Assembly: GCA_036496285.1 (NCBI GenBank)
Contig: DASXLI010000109.1
Location: 1 to 64,000, forward strand
DNA: 64,000 nt
Reading direction: 5' to 3'
Source: DP-19 sp036496285
Lineage (GTDB): Bacteria; Desulfobacterota; Binatia; UTPRO1
Position numbers and translations under genes: made by a program. Shown here piece after piece: positions 45,614 to 54,673 of the stretch. A model generated the notes under the pieces. That model was given only the letters and a program-made list of their open reading frames with translations. It made no database searches and was not told the origin of the DNA. The stretch's first letter is position 1; each line of letters begins with the position of its first letter.

Positions 45614-45642
45614 TAGACCCTCCGGTAGAGGTGTGAGACAAT
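45614..45642 (+). promoter_or_regulatory. Probable promoter of the MaoC gene, leaderless
   Basis: TAGACC (45614-45619) and GACAAT (45637-45642) are 17 nt apart. The -10 ends 7 nt before the TTG start codon, so the transcript would begin at the start codon. Confidence 0.45.
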
Positions 45643-45649
45643 TCCGGCC

Positions 45650-46075
45650 TTGAGCGAGTACCCGCTGAAGGCCTTCGAGACGTTCCAGGTCGGCGACAGC
45701 GCGGAGGTCACGAGGACGCTGGACGACGCGGCGGTCGCCGCCTTCGCCGAGGTGAGCGGCGACCGGCATCCGGCCCACCTCGACGACGCCTACGCGGCTA
45801 CCACCCGCTACGGCCGCCGGGTGGCACACGGGATGCTCACCGCGAGCCTCATCTCCGCCGCGCTCGCGCGGCTCCTCGGGCGTCCTGGCGCGATCTCGGT
45901 CGAGCAGACGCTGCGCTTCCTGCGTCCCGTCCACGTCGGCGACACGATCACCGCGCGCGCCGAGGTCGTCGAGATCGGCGCGGCGCAGCGCCGGATGCGC
46001 TGTCGTACGACGTGTCGCAACCAGCGAGGCGAGCTGGTGATCAGCGGCGAAGCGATCGAGCAGAAGGACGTGTAG
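45650..46075 (+). CDS. MaoC-like hydratase/dehydratase
   Basis: A 141-residue hotdog-fold protein with the hydratase motif region GDRHPAHLDDAYA...RRVAHGML, like (R)-specific enoyl-CoA hydratase PhaJ. The catalytic Asp/His pair of the family maps to D and H of GDRHPAH. It starts at a TTG, with a -10 box immediately upstream and no Shine-Dalgarno. The substrate is probably an enoyl-CoA of fatty acid or polyester metabolism. Confidence 0.85.
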   Translation: MSEYPLKAFETFQVGDSAEVTRTLDDAAVAAFAEVSGDRHPAHLDDAYAATTRYGRRVAHGMLTASLISAALARLLGRPGAISVEQTLRFLRPVHVGDTITARAEVVEIGAAQRRMRCRTTCRNQRGELVISGEAIEQKDV

Positions 46076-46161
46076 CGCGTCCCCGATTGCCTTCTCGGGC
46101 GCCTGCGCCAGAATGTCTCCTCGCGGGACAGTCTCAACAGGGTCAAACAGGAGGAGTCGAC

Positions 46162-47667
46162 ATGAGTAGAGAAGTCCGTGTGCGTCCGTGGCAGCTCGCG
46201 TTGCTGAGCATCGCGGGCGGCGCCGTGGGCGCCTTGATCTTCGCTGTCGTGATGCCGGCCCGTCTCGAGTCGCAGATGGATCTCGGCATTCCCTCCTTCG
46301 CCCCCCTGGCGCAGCAGGTGATGCCGGCGGTGGTCAACATCAACACCACGAAGACGGTGTCGGCCGGGCCGCACCGGCCGAATCCGCACGGCCAGGATCC
46401 TTTCGAGCAGTTCTTCGGCGAGGATTTCTGGGAGCGGTTCGGCGGACGGCGCGGGCCGCAGAAGCAGCGCAGCCTCGGCTCCGGCTTCGTGATCGACAAC
46501 TCCGGCTACATCGTCACCAACCGCCACGTCGTGAACGGCGCCGACGACATCGACGTCCAGTTCTCCAACGGCAAGTCCTACAAGGCCAAGCTCATCGGCG
46601 AAGACGTGAAGACCGACGTCGCGCTGCTCAAGATCAAGCCCGAGGGCAAGCTGCCGACGGTTCCGCTCGGGGACTCGTCGAAGCTGCAGATCGGCGACTG
46701 GGTGATCGCGGTCGGCAACCCGTTCGGCCTCGAGCACACCGTCACCGCCGGCATCGTCTCCGCGCGCGACCGAGTGATCGGCGCCGGCCCGTACGACGAT
46801 TTCATCCAGACCGACGCGTCGATCAATCCCGGCAACTCCGGCGGGCCGCTCTTCGATCAGCACGGCAAGGTGATCGGCATCGCGACGGCGATCTTCAGTC
46901 AGAGCGGCGGCAACATCGGCATCGGCTTCGCCACGCCGATCAACCTCGCGCGCAGTGTCGTCGAGCAGCTGCGCACGAGCGGCAAGGTCGTCCGCGGGTG
47001 GCTCGGCGTCAGCATCCAGCCGCTCGGCCAGGAGCTGCGCCAGGCGCTGAACCTCGGCGATCTCGAGGGCGCGCTGGTCGCCGACGTGCAGCGCAACAGC
47101 CCCGCCGAGAAGGGCGGCTTGAAGCGCGGCGACGTCGTCGTGGCGCTGAACGGCAAGCCCGTCGCCGAGCCGGGAGCGCTGAGCCGCGAGATCGCGATGA
47201 TGAAGCCCGGCACGGACGTCGAGCTCCGCGTCATCCGCGACAGCAAGGAGCGCACGCTCACGGTACGGATCGGGCAGCTCCCGGAGGACAAGCGGCAGGG
47301 CACCGACGAGGACGAGGACGAGGAGATGGGCGAGGCGCCGGGCGAGCCCGAGCACGGTGGCGGCGGTGGCGAGACGGCGCTGCACGACATGGGGCTCGCG
47401 CTCGAGACCTTGAACGACGCCGGCCGCCGGCAGCTCCACCTGGCGCACGAGGTGGTGGGCGCGGTCGTCACCGGCGTCGCAAGCGGCAGCCCGGCCGACG
47501 ACGCCGGCCTCCGCCCGGGCGACGTGATCCTGCAGGTCGATCGCCGCGACGTCTCCACCGCCGCGGCCGCCTCGAAGGCCATCCTCGGCGCCGAGCCGCC
47601 GATCCTGCTCCTCGTGAAACGGGGAGAGGCGACGGTCTTCATCACCCTGAGCCCGGCCCGCGGATAG
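46162..47667 (+). CDS. HtrA/DegP-type serine protease
   Basis: A 501-residue trypsin-like envelope protease with an N-terminal membrane anchor. The triad is His in TNRHVV, Asp in KTDVALL and Ser in GNSGGP. Two PDZ domains follow (GWLGVSIQPLG..., and a second after residue 440). Between them is an unusual strongly acidic and Gly-rich linker (DEDEDEEMGEAPGEPEHGGG). It would degrade or refold misfolded periplasmic proteins. A GGAGGA site precedes the ATG. Confidence 0.95.
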   Translation: MSREVRVRPWQLALLSIAGGAVGALIFAVVMPARLESQMDLGIPSFAPLAQQVMPAVVNINTTKTVSAGPHRPNPHGQDPFEQFFGEDFWERFGGRRGPQKQRSLGSGFVIDNSGYIVTNRHVVNGADDIDVQFSNGKSYKAKLIGEDVKTDVALLKIKPEGKLPTVPLGDSSKLQIGDWVIAVGNPFGLEHTVTAGIVSARDRVIGAGPYDDFIQTDASINPGNSGGPLFDQHGKVIGIATAIFSQSGGNIGIGFATPINLARSVVEQLRTSGKVVRGWLGVSIQPLGQELRQALNLGDLEGALVADVQRNSPAEKGGLKRGDVVVALNGKPVAEPGALSREIAMMKPGTDVELRVIRDSKERTLTVRIGQLPEDKRQGTDEDEDEEMGEAPGEPEHGGGGGETALHDMGLALETLNDAGRRQLHLAHEVVGAVVTGVASGSPADDAGLRPGDVILQVDRRDVSTAAAASKAILGAEPPILLLVKRGEATVFITLSPARG

Positions 47668-47734
47668 CCGATAGTCCGCTCGCGGATCCGCCTCCGTGCC
47701 GCTCAGCGGCGCGGGGGCGGCGCGGGCGCGGGCG

Positions 47735-48487
47735 CTAGCGCGCCGGCATCAGGGATTCGGTGACCGACTTGAGCGCCGCGCTCGTGCTCGCCGCCTGGCG
47801 ATACGCGCGATAGTACGGCGCGAGGTTTCCCGCCACCACCGCACCGTGGCCCGGCGCCAGCATCGTCGGACCAGCGGCCTCGATGCGGTCGAGCGCGCGC
47901 TGCAGCGGCACCTCGGGCGGCGTCCCGTAGAAGGTCCGGTAGAGCTGCACCGAGAGCGCGGAGCGGTCGTCGCGTGTCACGGCCTCGCCCTGGCCGGGCT
48001 GCAGGAACAGATCGCCCGTGAACGCGATGTTGGTGCGCTCCTCGACGACGATGATGCCGTCCCATGCGTGCACGTACGGCGCCTCGAGAACGCGCAGGGT
48101 CCAGTTGCCGGCCGATACCACCTCGCCGTCGCCCAGCCCGCGCACCGGACGGAGCGCGACGTCTGCGAGCGAGGCCATGGTGGCGCGCATGGACGCGAGC
48201 GTCACGGCCCGCGGCGCGTGCTCGAGATACTCGTTCAGCGCCCCGCACTCGTCGGACTCGAAATGCAGCACGACGATCCCGCGCAGCGTGGTCGGATCGA
48301 GCACGGTGCCGATCGCGCTCCACGTGTCGTCGAACGAGGCGCGCATGCCGGTCGAGACGAGCACGGGCTCGTCGCCGTCGAGCAGGTACTGATTGATCGA
48401 GCTACGCCAGGGCTCGTGGTAGGCGCTGATGCGGTAGACGCCCGAGACGATTTCGGCGACGGATGCGCGCTGGGTTGGACTCTTCAT
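47735..48487 (-). CDS. Metallo-beta-lactamase-fold (ODP-like) hydrolase
   Basis: A 250-residue MBL-fold protein nearest the flavodiiron/ODP branch. The metal motif reads HFESDECG (usual HxExDH, so the last His is Glu); FTGDLF and PGHG are kept. The tail repeats Ala/Ser. The substrate is unknown. It is convergent with htrA. Confidence 0.75.
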   Translation of the reverse strand: MKSPTQRASVAEIVSGVYRISAYHEPWRSSINQYLLDGDEPVLVSTGMRASFDDTWSAIGTVLDPTTLRGIVVLHFESDECGALNEYLEHAPRAVTLASMRATMASLADVALRPVRGLGDGEVVSAGNWTLRVLEAPYVHAWDGIIVVEERTNIAFTGDLFLQPGQGEAVTRDDRSALSVQLYRTFYGTPPEVPLQRALDRIEAAGPTMLAPGHGAVVAGNLAPYYRAYRQAASTSAALKSVTESLMPAR

Positions 48488-48525
48488 GTGCCCGAAACGC
48501 TAGCATCGCGGGCCCGCAGCGGGAA

Positions 48526-48939
48526 TCAGCGATTTTTGTCCTGCCCGCCGGCCTCGATGTACTGCTCGCCGCGATGCACGGCCTCGATCGCGGCGACGAG
48601 GTCGCTCGGGCGCGCGTCCTTCACGACGTAGCCGCTCGCGCCCGCTTCGAGCGCCCCCTTCACGTAGGCCTGGTCGCGGTGCATGGTGAGCGCGAGGACG
48701 CGCGTCGCCGGCATCTCCGTCCGGATCACGCGCGTCGCCTCGATGCCGCTCATCTTCGGCAGCGACAGATCCATGAGGACGATGTCGGGCTGCAGATTGC
48801 AGACGCGCGCCACGGCCTCTTCGCCGCTCGCCGCCTCGCCGACGATGATCACGCCGATCATCGAGCTCAGGATGCGCTTCAGGCCCTCGCGCACCAGCGG
48901 GTGGTCGTCGACGAGGAACAGGCGGATGGCCGTGCTCAT
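48526..48939 (-). CDS. Receiver-only response regulator (NarL-type without HTH)
   Basis: A 137-residue receiver domain with VDDHPLVREGL, phospho-Asp in DIVLMDLSLPK and Lys in GYVVKDARPSD. It ends with GEQYIEAGGQDKNR, the point where NarL-type proteins continue into the linker and LuxR HTH, which is absent. The following gene is on the same strand but unrelated. It may be a phosphate sink or act by protein contact. Confidence 0.85.
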   Translation of the reverse strand: MSTAIRLFLVDDHPLVREGLKRILSSMIGVIIVGEAASGEEAVARVCNLQPDIVLMDLSLPKMSGIEATRVIRTEMPATRVLALTMHRDQAYVKGALEAGASGYVVKDARPSDLVAAIEAVHRGEQYIEAGGQDKNR

Positions 48940-49083
48940 ACGCGCTCGAGCTTCCATTGCGGTTGGCTTCTACCGAACCACGAGGGGGTCGTGGCACCCC
49001 ACCTTCTAGTGCAGCCGCACGCTTCGCGCCAGCGCCCAATTCGGCAAGGCCGCATGTGATGTGCTAACACGCCGTCGACCGGA

Positions 49084-50526
49084 ATGACTCGGGCTCCCGA
49101 ACGCACCGTCTCCGCCCTGCTCACGACGGCGGCAATCGAGGCCGCGCGGCGCGTTCTCGTCGAGGACGAGCATCTCTCGCTCACGGGCGCCGAGCTCGCC
49201 GCGCGGGTGGCGGGCGCCGCCGCACGCCTCGCGGAGGCGGGCATCGGCGCGGGCGACCGGGTCGCGCTCTGGCTCGCCAACTCGGTCGGCTTCGTCGAGG
49301 CATTCCTCGGTGTCCTCGCCTGCGGTGCTGACGCGTTCGTGCTCGCGCCGGTCGCGCCGCCCGCAGAGGTGCAACGCGCGCTCCACGCGACGACGACGCG
49401 CGCGCTCGTCGGCACGGGCAACGTCGCCGCGGTCGCGCCGCCCGGCGTCGCGGCGCTCGCCAGCGGCGTCGACGGGCTCGCGATCGGCCGCGCGCTCCCC
49501 GCGGGCGCCGGCCCGCGGGCGCCGCAGCCGACCGACCCTGCCTTCGTCGCCTACTCCTCGGGCACGACGGGGCACGCCCACCTCGTCGTTCGCACCCAGG
49601 AGAACCTCTGGTGGGAGGCCGAGAACATCGCCGCGACGAGCGGGCTCGGGCCGGGCGACGCGATCCTCGGCGTCGTCCCGCTGTCGCACTCGTACGGCCT
49701 CGGCAACGCGCTGCTCACGAGCCTCCGCACCGGCGCGCGCCTGGTCTTGCGGCCGCGCTTCCTCCGCCGACAGACGCTCGACGTGCTCGCGAGCGGGACG
49801 ATCACGATGTTCCCGACCGTGCCGTTCATGGCGCGCATGCTGGCGACGACCGACCCGCGGCGCCGCTGGGATCTCTCGTCGCTACGCCTCTGCTTCAGCG
49901 CCGGCGCGCCGCTCACGCGCGACGTCTACGACACCTTCCTCGCCCGCTTCGCGATCCCGATCCGCCAGCTCTACGGTCTCACCGAGGCGGGCGATGTCGC
50001 CCTCAACATGGCGCCGGCCGCGGAGGTCGACCCGGTGAGCGTCGGCCGTCCCCTCGCCAACGTGGCGGTGACGATCGAGGACGCACGCGGCGTCGAGCTC
50101 GCGCCCGGGGACGTCGGCGAGATCGTCGTGCGCAGCGCCTCGGCCACGGGTGGCGCCACGCAGTCGCTCCACACCCATGATCAGGGACGCTGGACGGAGC
50201 GCGGCGACCTCGTCATCACGGGCCGCACGAGCCTCTTCATCAACAGCGCCGGCAACAAGGTGAACCCGACGGAGGTGGAGGCGGCGCTGCGCATCCATCC
50301 CGCCGTCGCCGACGTGGCGGTGTTCGGCGTCGCCGCACCGCACGGCGACCAGCACGTGCACGCGGTCGTGGTGCCACGTGCGCCGTGCACCGCCGACGCG
50401 CTGCGCGTCCACTGCGGCACGCTACTCGCGAGCTACAAGGTGCCGCGCGTCGTGACCTTCCGGGACAGCCTGCCGCGCTCGCCGCTCGGCAAGGTGCTGA
50501 TCGGCCGCCTCCTCGCCGAAGCCTGA
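49084..50526 (+). CDS. Acyl-AMP ligase of the biosynthetic cluster
   Basis: A 480-residue ANL-superfamily adenylate-forming enzyme: P-loop YSSGTTGHAH, GLTEAGD, RGDLVITGR and the C-terminal Lys in PRSPLGKV. Shorter than acyl-CoA synthetases of about 540, as expected for fatty acyl-AMP or aryl-AMP ligases that load an ACP. It is the first gene of the cluster and probably loads the starter acid onto the ACP at 51370. Confidence 0.88.
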   Translation: MTRAPERTVSALLTTAAIEAARRVLVEDEHLSLTGAELAARVAGAAARLAEAGIGAGDRVALWLANSVGFVEAFLGVLACGADAFVLAPVAPPAEVQRALHATTTRALVGTGNVAAVAPPGVAALASGVDGLAIGRALPAGAGPRAPQPTDPAFVAYSSGTTGHAHLVVRTQENLWWEAENIAATSGLGPGDAILGVVPLSHSYGLGNALLTSLRTGARLVLRPRFLRRQTLDVLASGTITMFPTVPFMARMLATTDPRRRWDLSSLRLCFSAGAPLTRDVYDTFLARFAIPIRQLYGLTEAGDVALNMAPAAEVDPVSVGRPLANVAVTIEDARGVELAPGDVGEIVVRSASATGGATQSLHTHDQGRWTERGDLVITGRTSLFINSAGNKVNPTEVEAALRIHPAVADVAVFGVAAPHGDQHVHAVVVPRAPCTADALRVHCGTLLASYKVPRVVTFRDSLPRSPLGKVLIGRLLAEA

Positions 50527-50544
50527 GCGGCGCCGCGCCGCGGT

Positions 50545-50573
50545 TTGACACCACGGGCGGCGCATTGTTTATC
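50545..50573 (+). promoter_or_regulatory. Probable promoter before fabG, near-leaderless
   Basis: A perfect TTGACA (50545-50550) is 17 nt before TTTATC (50568-50573). The -10 ends 8 nt before the GTG start at 50582. Confidence 0.5.
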
Positions 50574-50581
50574 GGGGCGAC

Positions 50582-51373
50582 GTGGGCGCGCCAGCAGCGG
50601 ATCGCACCGCCCGCCCGATCTTCGCAGCCGACGCGCTGGCGGGACGGCGGGCGCTCGTCACCGGTGGCACCCGCGGCATCGGGCGCGCGATCGCGCTCGC
50701 GCTGGCCCGCGCGGGCGCCGTGGTCACGGTAACGTGGGCGGCGCGCGAGAACGACGCCGAGGAGGCCGCGCGGGCCCTGGCGGCGTGCGGCGAGGGACAC
50801 GGGGTACGACGCTGTGACGTGCGCGACCGGCAGGCGGTCGCGAAGCTGTTCGGAGACCTGAAGGAGGCTGGAGGAATCGACGTGCTGATCAACAACGCCG
50901 CCATCACCCGCGACGCGCACCTCATGCTGCTCGCCGACGACGCGTGGGACGACGTCGTGAGCACCAACCTCACCGGCCCTTTCGTCTGCACGCGCGCCGC
51001 GCTGCGCGGCATGATCGCCAAGCGCTGGGGGCGGATCGTGAACGTCATCTCGCCCGCGGCGCTCGCGGGCAAGGCCGGCGCCGCCAACTACGCCGCGTCG
51101 AAGGGCGGCCTCCTGAGCCTGACGCGCTCGCTGGCGCGCGAGGTCGCGCGCTTCGGCATCACGGTGAACGCCGTCTGCCCGGGAATCGTCGAGACCCCCA
51201 TGCTCGAGGGCCTGCCCGAGCACGTCCGCGCGGCGATGATCGCGCAGATCCCGCTCGAACGCACCGGGCGCCCCGACGAGATCGCCGACGCCGTGCTGTT
51301 TCTCAGCTCCGGCGCCTCGTCCTATATTACGGGGGCGATGCTCGCCGTCGACGGCGGGCTGGTGATGGCATGA
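50582..51373 (+). CDS. 3-oxoacyl-ACP reductase (FabG type)
   Basis: A 263-residue SDR with TGGTRGIG cofactor motif, NNAAITRD, catalytic Ser in NVISPAA, YAASKGG with the Tyr-x3-Lys, and PGIVETPM. It reduces 3-oxoacyl-ACP in chain extension. Start at a GTG just after the promoter. It overlaps the ACP gene as ATGA. Confidence 0.9.
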   Translation: MGAPAADRTARPIFAADALAGRRALVTGGTRGIGRAIALALARAGAVVTVTWAARENDAEEAARALAACGEGHGVRRCDVRDRQAVAKLFGDLKEAGGIDVLINNAAITRDAHLMLLADDAWDDVVSTNLTGPFVCTRAALRGMIAKRWGRIVNVISPAALAGKAGAANYAASKGGLLSLTRSLAREVARFGITVNAVCPGIVETPMLEGLPEHVRAAMIAQIPLERTGRPDEIADAVLFLSSGASSYITGAMLAVDGGLVMA

Positions 51374-51639
51374 CCGACACCCAGGACCTGAAGCAGCGGC
51401 TGAAGGAGCTCTTGATCACCGGGCTCCGGCTGCAGGATGTCGCGCCCGCGGGCATCGCGGACGACCAGCCGATCTTCGTCGAGGGCCTCGGCCTCGACTC
51501 GATCGACGCCCTCGAGCTCGTCGTGCTGATCGAGGAGCACTTCGGCATCGCCATCCCCGACGAGGAGGTCGGGAAGAAGGCCTTCGCGTCGATCAACGCG
51601 CTCGCCGAGTTCATCGCGGCCGAGCAGAGCCGTGCCTAG
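51370..51639 (+). CDS. Acyl carrier protein
   Basis: An 89-residue ACP with the phosphopantetheine Ser in GLGLDSIDALEL. It carries the growing chain. Its start overlaps fabG (ATGA) and its end overlaps the ketosynthase by 8 nt. Confidence 0.93.
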   Translation: MTDTQDLKQRLKELLITGLRLQDVAPAGIADDQPIFVEGLGLDSIDALELVVLIEEHFGIAIPDEEVGKKAFASINALAEFIAAEQSRA

Positions 51640-52855
51640 CGGTCCGCAGGTCGTCGTCACCGGTCTCGGCACGGTGAATGCGCTCGCCGGGTCGGTTCAC
51701 GAGTTCGCGACCGCGCTGCGCGCCGGCACCTGCGCCATCGGGCCGGTGACCGTCTTCGACACGACCGGCTACCGGAGCCGCATCGCGGCCGAGGTGCCGC
51801 ACGAGCTGGCCGAGGCACCGTCGGGCCCGGGCGCCGCGCTCCGCCGCCGTCTGTCGCGCTCCGACGTCTTCGCGCTCCGCGCCGCCGCCGAGGCGCTCGC
51901 CGACGCGGGCCTTCCCGGCGACGTCGCGCCCGAGCGCATCGGTCTGGCGCTCGGTGGCACGACCGGTGGCATGCTGCGCGGCGAGGCGTCGCTGCGCGCG
52001 CGCATCCAGGGTACGCGCGACCGCTACCCCTCCGCCGCCGTCGTCGGCGCGCCGATCTCGGCGAGCGCCGACGTGCTCGCCGACGCCTTCGACGTCGCCG
52101 GCCCGCGCCTCTCGCTCAGCACTGCCTGCTCGTCGAGCGCCAACGCGCTCGGCGCGGCGCTCGACTGGATCGCGCTCGGCCGCGCCGACGTCGTCGTGGC
52201 CGGCGGCACCGAGTCGCTCTGCCGCATGACCTTCGCGGGTTTCAACGCGCTGCACGCGCTGTCCCTCGAGCCGTGCCGCCCGTTCGACCGCGGGCGGAGC
52301 GGCCTCTCGCTCGGCGAGGGCGCGGCGATCCTCGTCGTCGAATCGGCGGAGCACGCGGCGCGCCGCGGCGCGCGCGCGCACGCGGAGCTGCTCGCGTACG
52401 GCAACAGCGCCGACGCCCATCATCTCACCGCGCCGCATCCCGAGGGCACCGGTGCGATCCTCGCGATGCGGCGGGCGCTGGAGCGCGCCGGCCTCGAGCC
52501 CGACGCCATCGACTACATCAACGCCCACGGCACCGGCACGCCGCTGAACGACGCGGTCGAGGCGGCCGCGATCGCCGCCGTCTTCGGGGATGCCGCGCCG
52601 CACCTCGCGGTCAGCTCGACGAAGGGCGCCGTCGGCCACACGCTCGGCGCCGCGGGCGCGATCGAGGCGCTGGCGACGATCCTCGCGCTACGCGACGGCT
52701 TCCTGCCGCCCACCGTCAACCTCGACGATCCCGATCCCGCGTGCCTCCTCGATCTCGTGCCGCGCACGAGCCGTCCGGCCGCGCTGCGCTACGCGCTCTC
52801 CAATTCGTACGGCTTCGGCGGCAACAACACCTCGGTGGTGCTCGGACATGCGTGA
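51632..52855 (+). CDS. Beta-ketoacyl-ACP synthase (FabF type)
   Basis: A 407-residue ketosynthase with a complete triad: nucleophile Cys166 in TACSSS, His in NAHGTGTP and His in GAVGHTLGAAG. It extends acyl-ACP by two carbons. It is likely the active half of a heterodimer with the next gene product. Starts at a GTG overlapping the ACP gene. Confidence 0.93.
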   Translation: MPSGPQVVVTGLGTVNALAGSVHEFATALRAGTCAIGPVTVFDTTGYRSRIAAEVPHELAEAPSGPGAALRRRLSRSDVFALRAAAEALADAGLPGDVAPERIGLALGGTTGGMLRGEASLRARIQGTRDRYPSAAVVGAPISASADVLADAFDVAGPRLSLSTACSSSANALGAALDWIALGRADVVVAGGTESLCRMTFAGFNALHALSLEPCRPFDRGRSGLSLGEGAAILVVESAEHAARRGARAHAELLAYGNSADAHHLTAPHPEGTGAILAMRRALERAGLEPDAIDYINAHGTGTPLNDAVEAAAIAAVFGDAAPHLAVSSTKGAVGHTLGAAGAIEALATILALRDGFLPPTVNLDDPDPACLLDLVPRTSRPAALRYALSNSYGFGGNNTSVVLGHA

Positions 52856-54083
52856 GCTGCCGCGCGTCGTCGTGACCGGTCTCGGCGTGGTGAGCCCGCT
52901 CGGGACACTGCCGCGCTTCTGGGAGGAGCTCCGCGCCGGCGCGAACGGCTTCGTGCCGATCGACTGGTTCGACGTCGGCGCGGCGCCGCCTGCCACCGTC
53001 GCGCGCGTCCGCGATTGGCAGCCGAAGGATCACATCAAGCCGGCAGCGCTGCGACGCATGGACCGCTTCTCGCAGATGGTGGTCGGCGCGTGCCGCATGG
53101 CGCTCGCCGACGCCCGCCTCGAGCTCACCCCGGCGCGCGCCGAGGAGACCGGCGTCGTCGTCGGCGCGGCCTACGGCAACCTGTCGGAGACCGAGGCGTT
53201 CCTGCGCGGCCTGATCGTCAAGGGCCCCGCGCTCGCCAACCCGATGCTCTTCCCGAACCTCGTGCTGAACGCAGCGGCGGGCTACGTCGCGATCGAGCTC
53301 GGCCTGCGCGGCCCGAACTTCACCGTGTGCCGCAACGAGACGTCCGGCGAGGCCGCCGTGGCGCTCGCCTACGACACCATCGTCTGCGGCCACGCCGACG
53401 TGGTGGTCGCCGGCGGCGGCGACGAGGTGTCGCCGGTGCTCTTCCACGTGAACAAGGACCTGGGCACGCTCTCGCCGGGGCGGCGCGGCGCCGCGGGACA
53501 CGAATGGTCGAGCCCGTTCGATCGCGATCGGAACGGCATGATCCTCGGCGAGGGCGCCGCGATGCTGGTGCTCGAGCGCGAGGAGCACGCGCGTGCGCGC
53601 GGCGCGGCTCCGTACGCGGAGCTGGCCGGCTACGCGACCTGCACGGTGCCGTCCAAGCCGCACCTCTGGCCGCGCCCGTCGGCGGCGGCGCCGCGCGTGA
53701 TGGCCGCGCAGCTGCGCGCGCTGCGCGGCGCCGACGAGATCGACGCAATCGTCTCGTGCGCCAACTCGACCCGTGACCTCGATGCGTTCGAGGCCGCGCA
53801 TCTCGCCGGCCTGCTCGGCGAGAGCGCCGGGCGCGCGCTCGTCACGTCGGTGAAGGGCGCCGTCGGTGAGTTCGGCGGGTCCGGCGCGCTCGGCACCGCG
53901 GTCGCGGCGCTGGCGCTGCGTGACGGGCTGCTGCCGCCGCTCGCAGCGCTGCAACGTCCCGATCCGGCCTGCACCTTGCGCCTGGCGAGCGCGGAGGTCG
54001 CCACGCTGCCGATGCGTGCGGCACTCGTCTCCGGCAGCGCGCGCGGCGGCGCGTGCACCGCGCTCCTCCTGCGCCAGCCGTGA
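52848..54083 (+). CDS. Chain-length-factor-like ketosynthase without active site
   Basis: A 411-residue ketosynthase-fold protein. The nucleophile position reads Glu164 in VCRNETSG (aligned with Cys166 of the partner), the first His region reads SCANSTRD instead of NAHGTGTP, and the second His is Glu in GAVGEFGGSG. All three catalytic residues are lost, so it is probably a chain-length-factor partner, as in type II PKS and aryl-polyene clusters. Its start overlaps the ketosynthase gene by 8 nt. Confidence 0.88.
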   Translation: MRELPRVVVTGLGVVSPLGTLPRFWEELRAGANGFVPIDWFDVGAAPPATVARVRDWQPKDHIKPAALRRMDRFSQMVVGACRMALADARLELTPARAEETGVVVGAAYGNLSETEAFLRGLIVKGPALANPMLFPNLVLNAAAGYVAIELGLRGPNFTVCRNETSGEAAVALAYDTIVCGHADVVVAGGGDEVSPVLFHVNKDLGTLSPGRRGAAGHEWSSPFDRDRNGMILGEGAAMLVLEREEHARARGAAPYAELAGYATCTVPSKPHLWPRPSAAAPRVMAAQLRALRGADEIDAIVSCANSTRDLDAFEAAHLAGLLGESAGRALVTSVKGAVGEFGGSGALGTAVAALALRDGLLPPLAALQRPDPACTLRLASAEVATLPMRAALVSGSARGGACTALLLRQP

Positions 54084-54673
54084 GGACGCGCCGACATCTG
54101 ACGCTCACCGCCGTGGCGGTGTCGTGGATCCTCGCCGCGGCGGCGACCGCGCTCGCCGACGCGCCGGCCCAGTCGCTCGCGGCACGGGCGCGGCGCTTCC
54201 CGGCCTTCAGCAGCGCCCGCGCGGCGTTCGAGCAGGAGCGCCAGGTGTCGCTCGTCGACGAGATCCTACGCGCGAGCGGCACGATCGCGCTCCGCGCCCC
54301 CGACCACATGCGCCTCGAGCTCACGGCACCGGAGACCCTCACCATCGCCGTCGACGGCGACGCGCTCACGGTGCTCGATGCCAGGGGCACGCCCATCGCC
54401 GTGCCGCCCGAGTTCTCCGGCTTCGCGCGCTTCGGCCACGTGCTCACGGATCTCATGCTCGGGCAGAAGGCGCCCGATCTCTTTCGCGAGGAGTGGCACG
54501 GCCCCGACGCGGTCACGCTCCGCACGGACGCGCCGGAGGCGCCGTTCAGCGACATCACCCTGCATTTTCCCGCCGGGGGCCGGCTGCCGACCGAGATCGT
54601 CATGCGCGAGCGCGGCGGCGACACCACCACCATCCGGATGCACGCGCTGCCTGATGCGAAGGAGGCGCCGTGA
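54080..54673 (+). CDS. LolA-like outer-membrane lipoprotein carrier
   Basis: A 197-residue protein with a signal peptide (LTAVAVSWILAAAATALA). The body is LolA-like: ARAAFEQERQVS, GTIALRAPDHMRLELTAPE, PTEIVMRERGGDTTTIRM. In aryl-polyene clusters such proteins are thought to carry the lipid across the periplasm. It begins at a GTG overlapping the previous stop. Confidence 0.78.
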   Translation: MRTRRHLTLTAVAVSWILAAAATALADAPAQSLAARARRFPAFSSARAAFEQERQVSLVDEILRASGTIALRAPDHMRLELTAPETLTIAVDGDALTVLDARGTPIAVPPEFSGFARFGHVLTDLMLGQKAPDLFREEWHGPDAVTLRTDAPEAPFSDITLHFPAGGRLPTEIVMRERGGDTTTIRMHALPDAKEAP

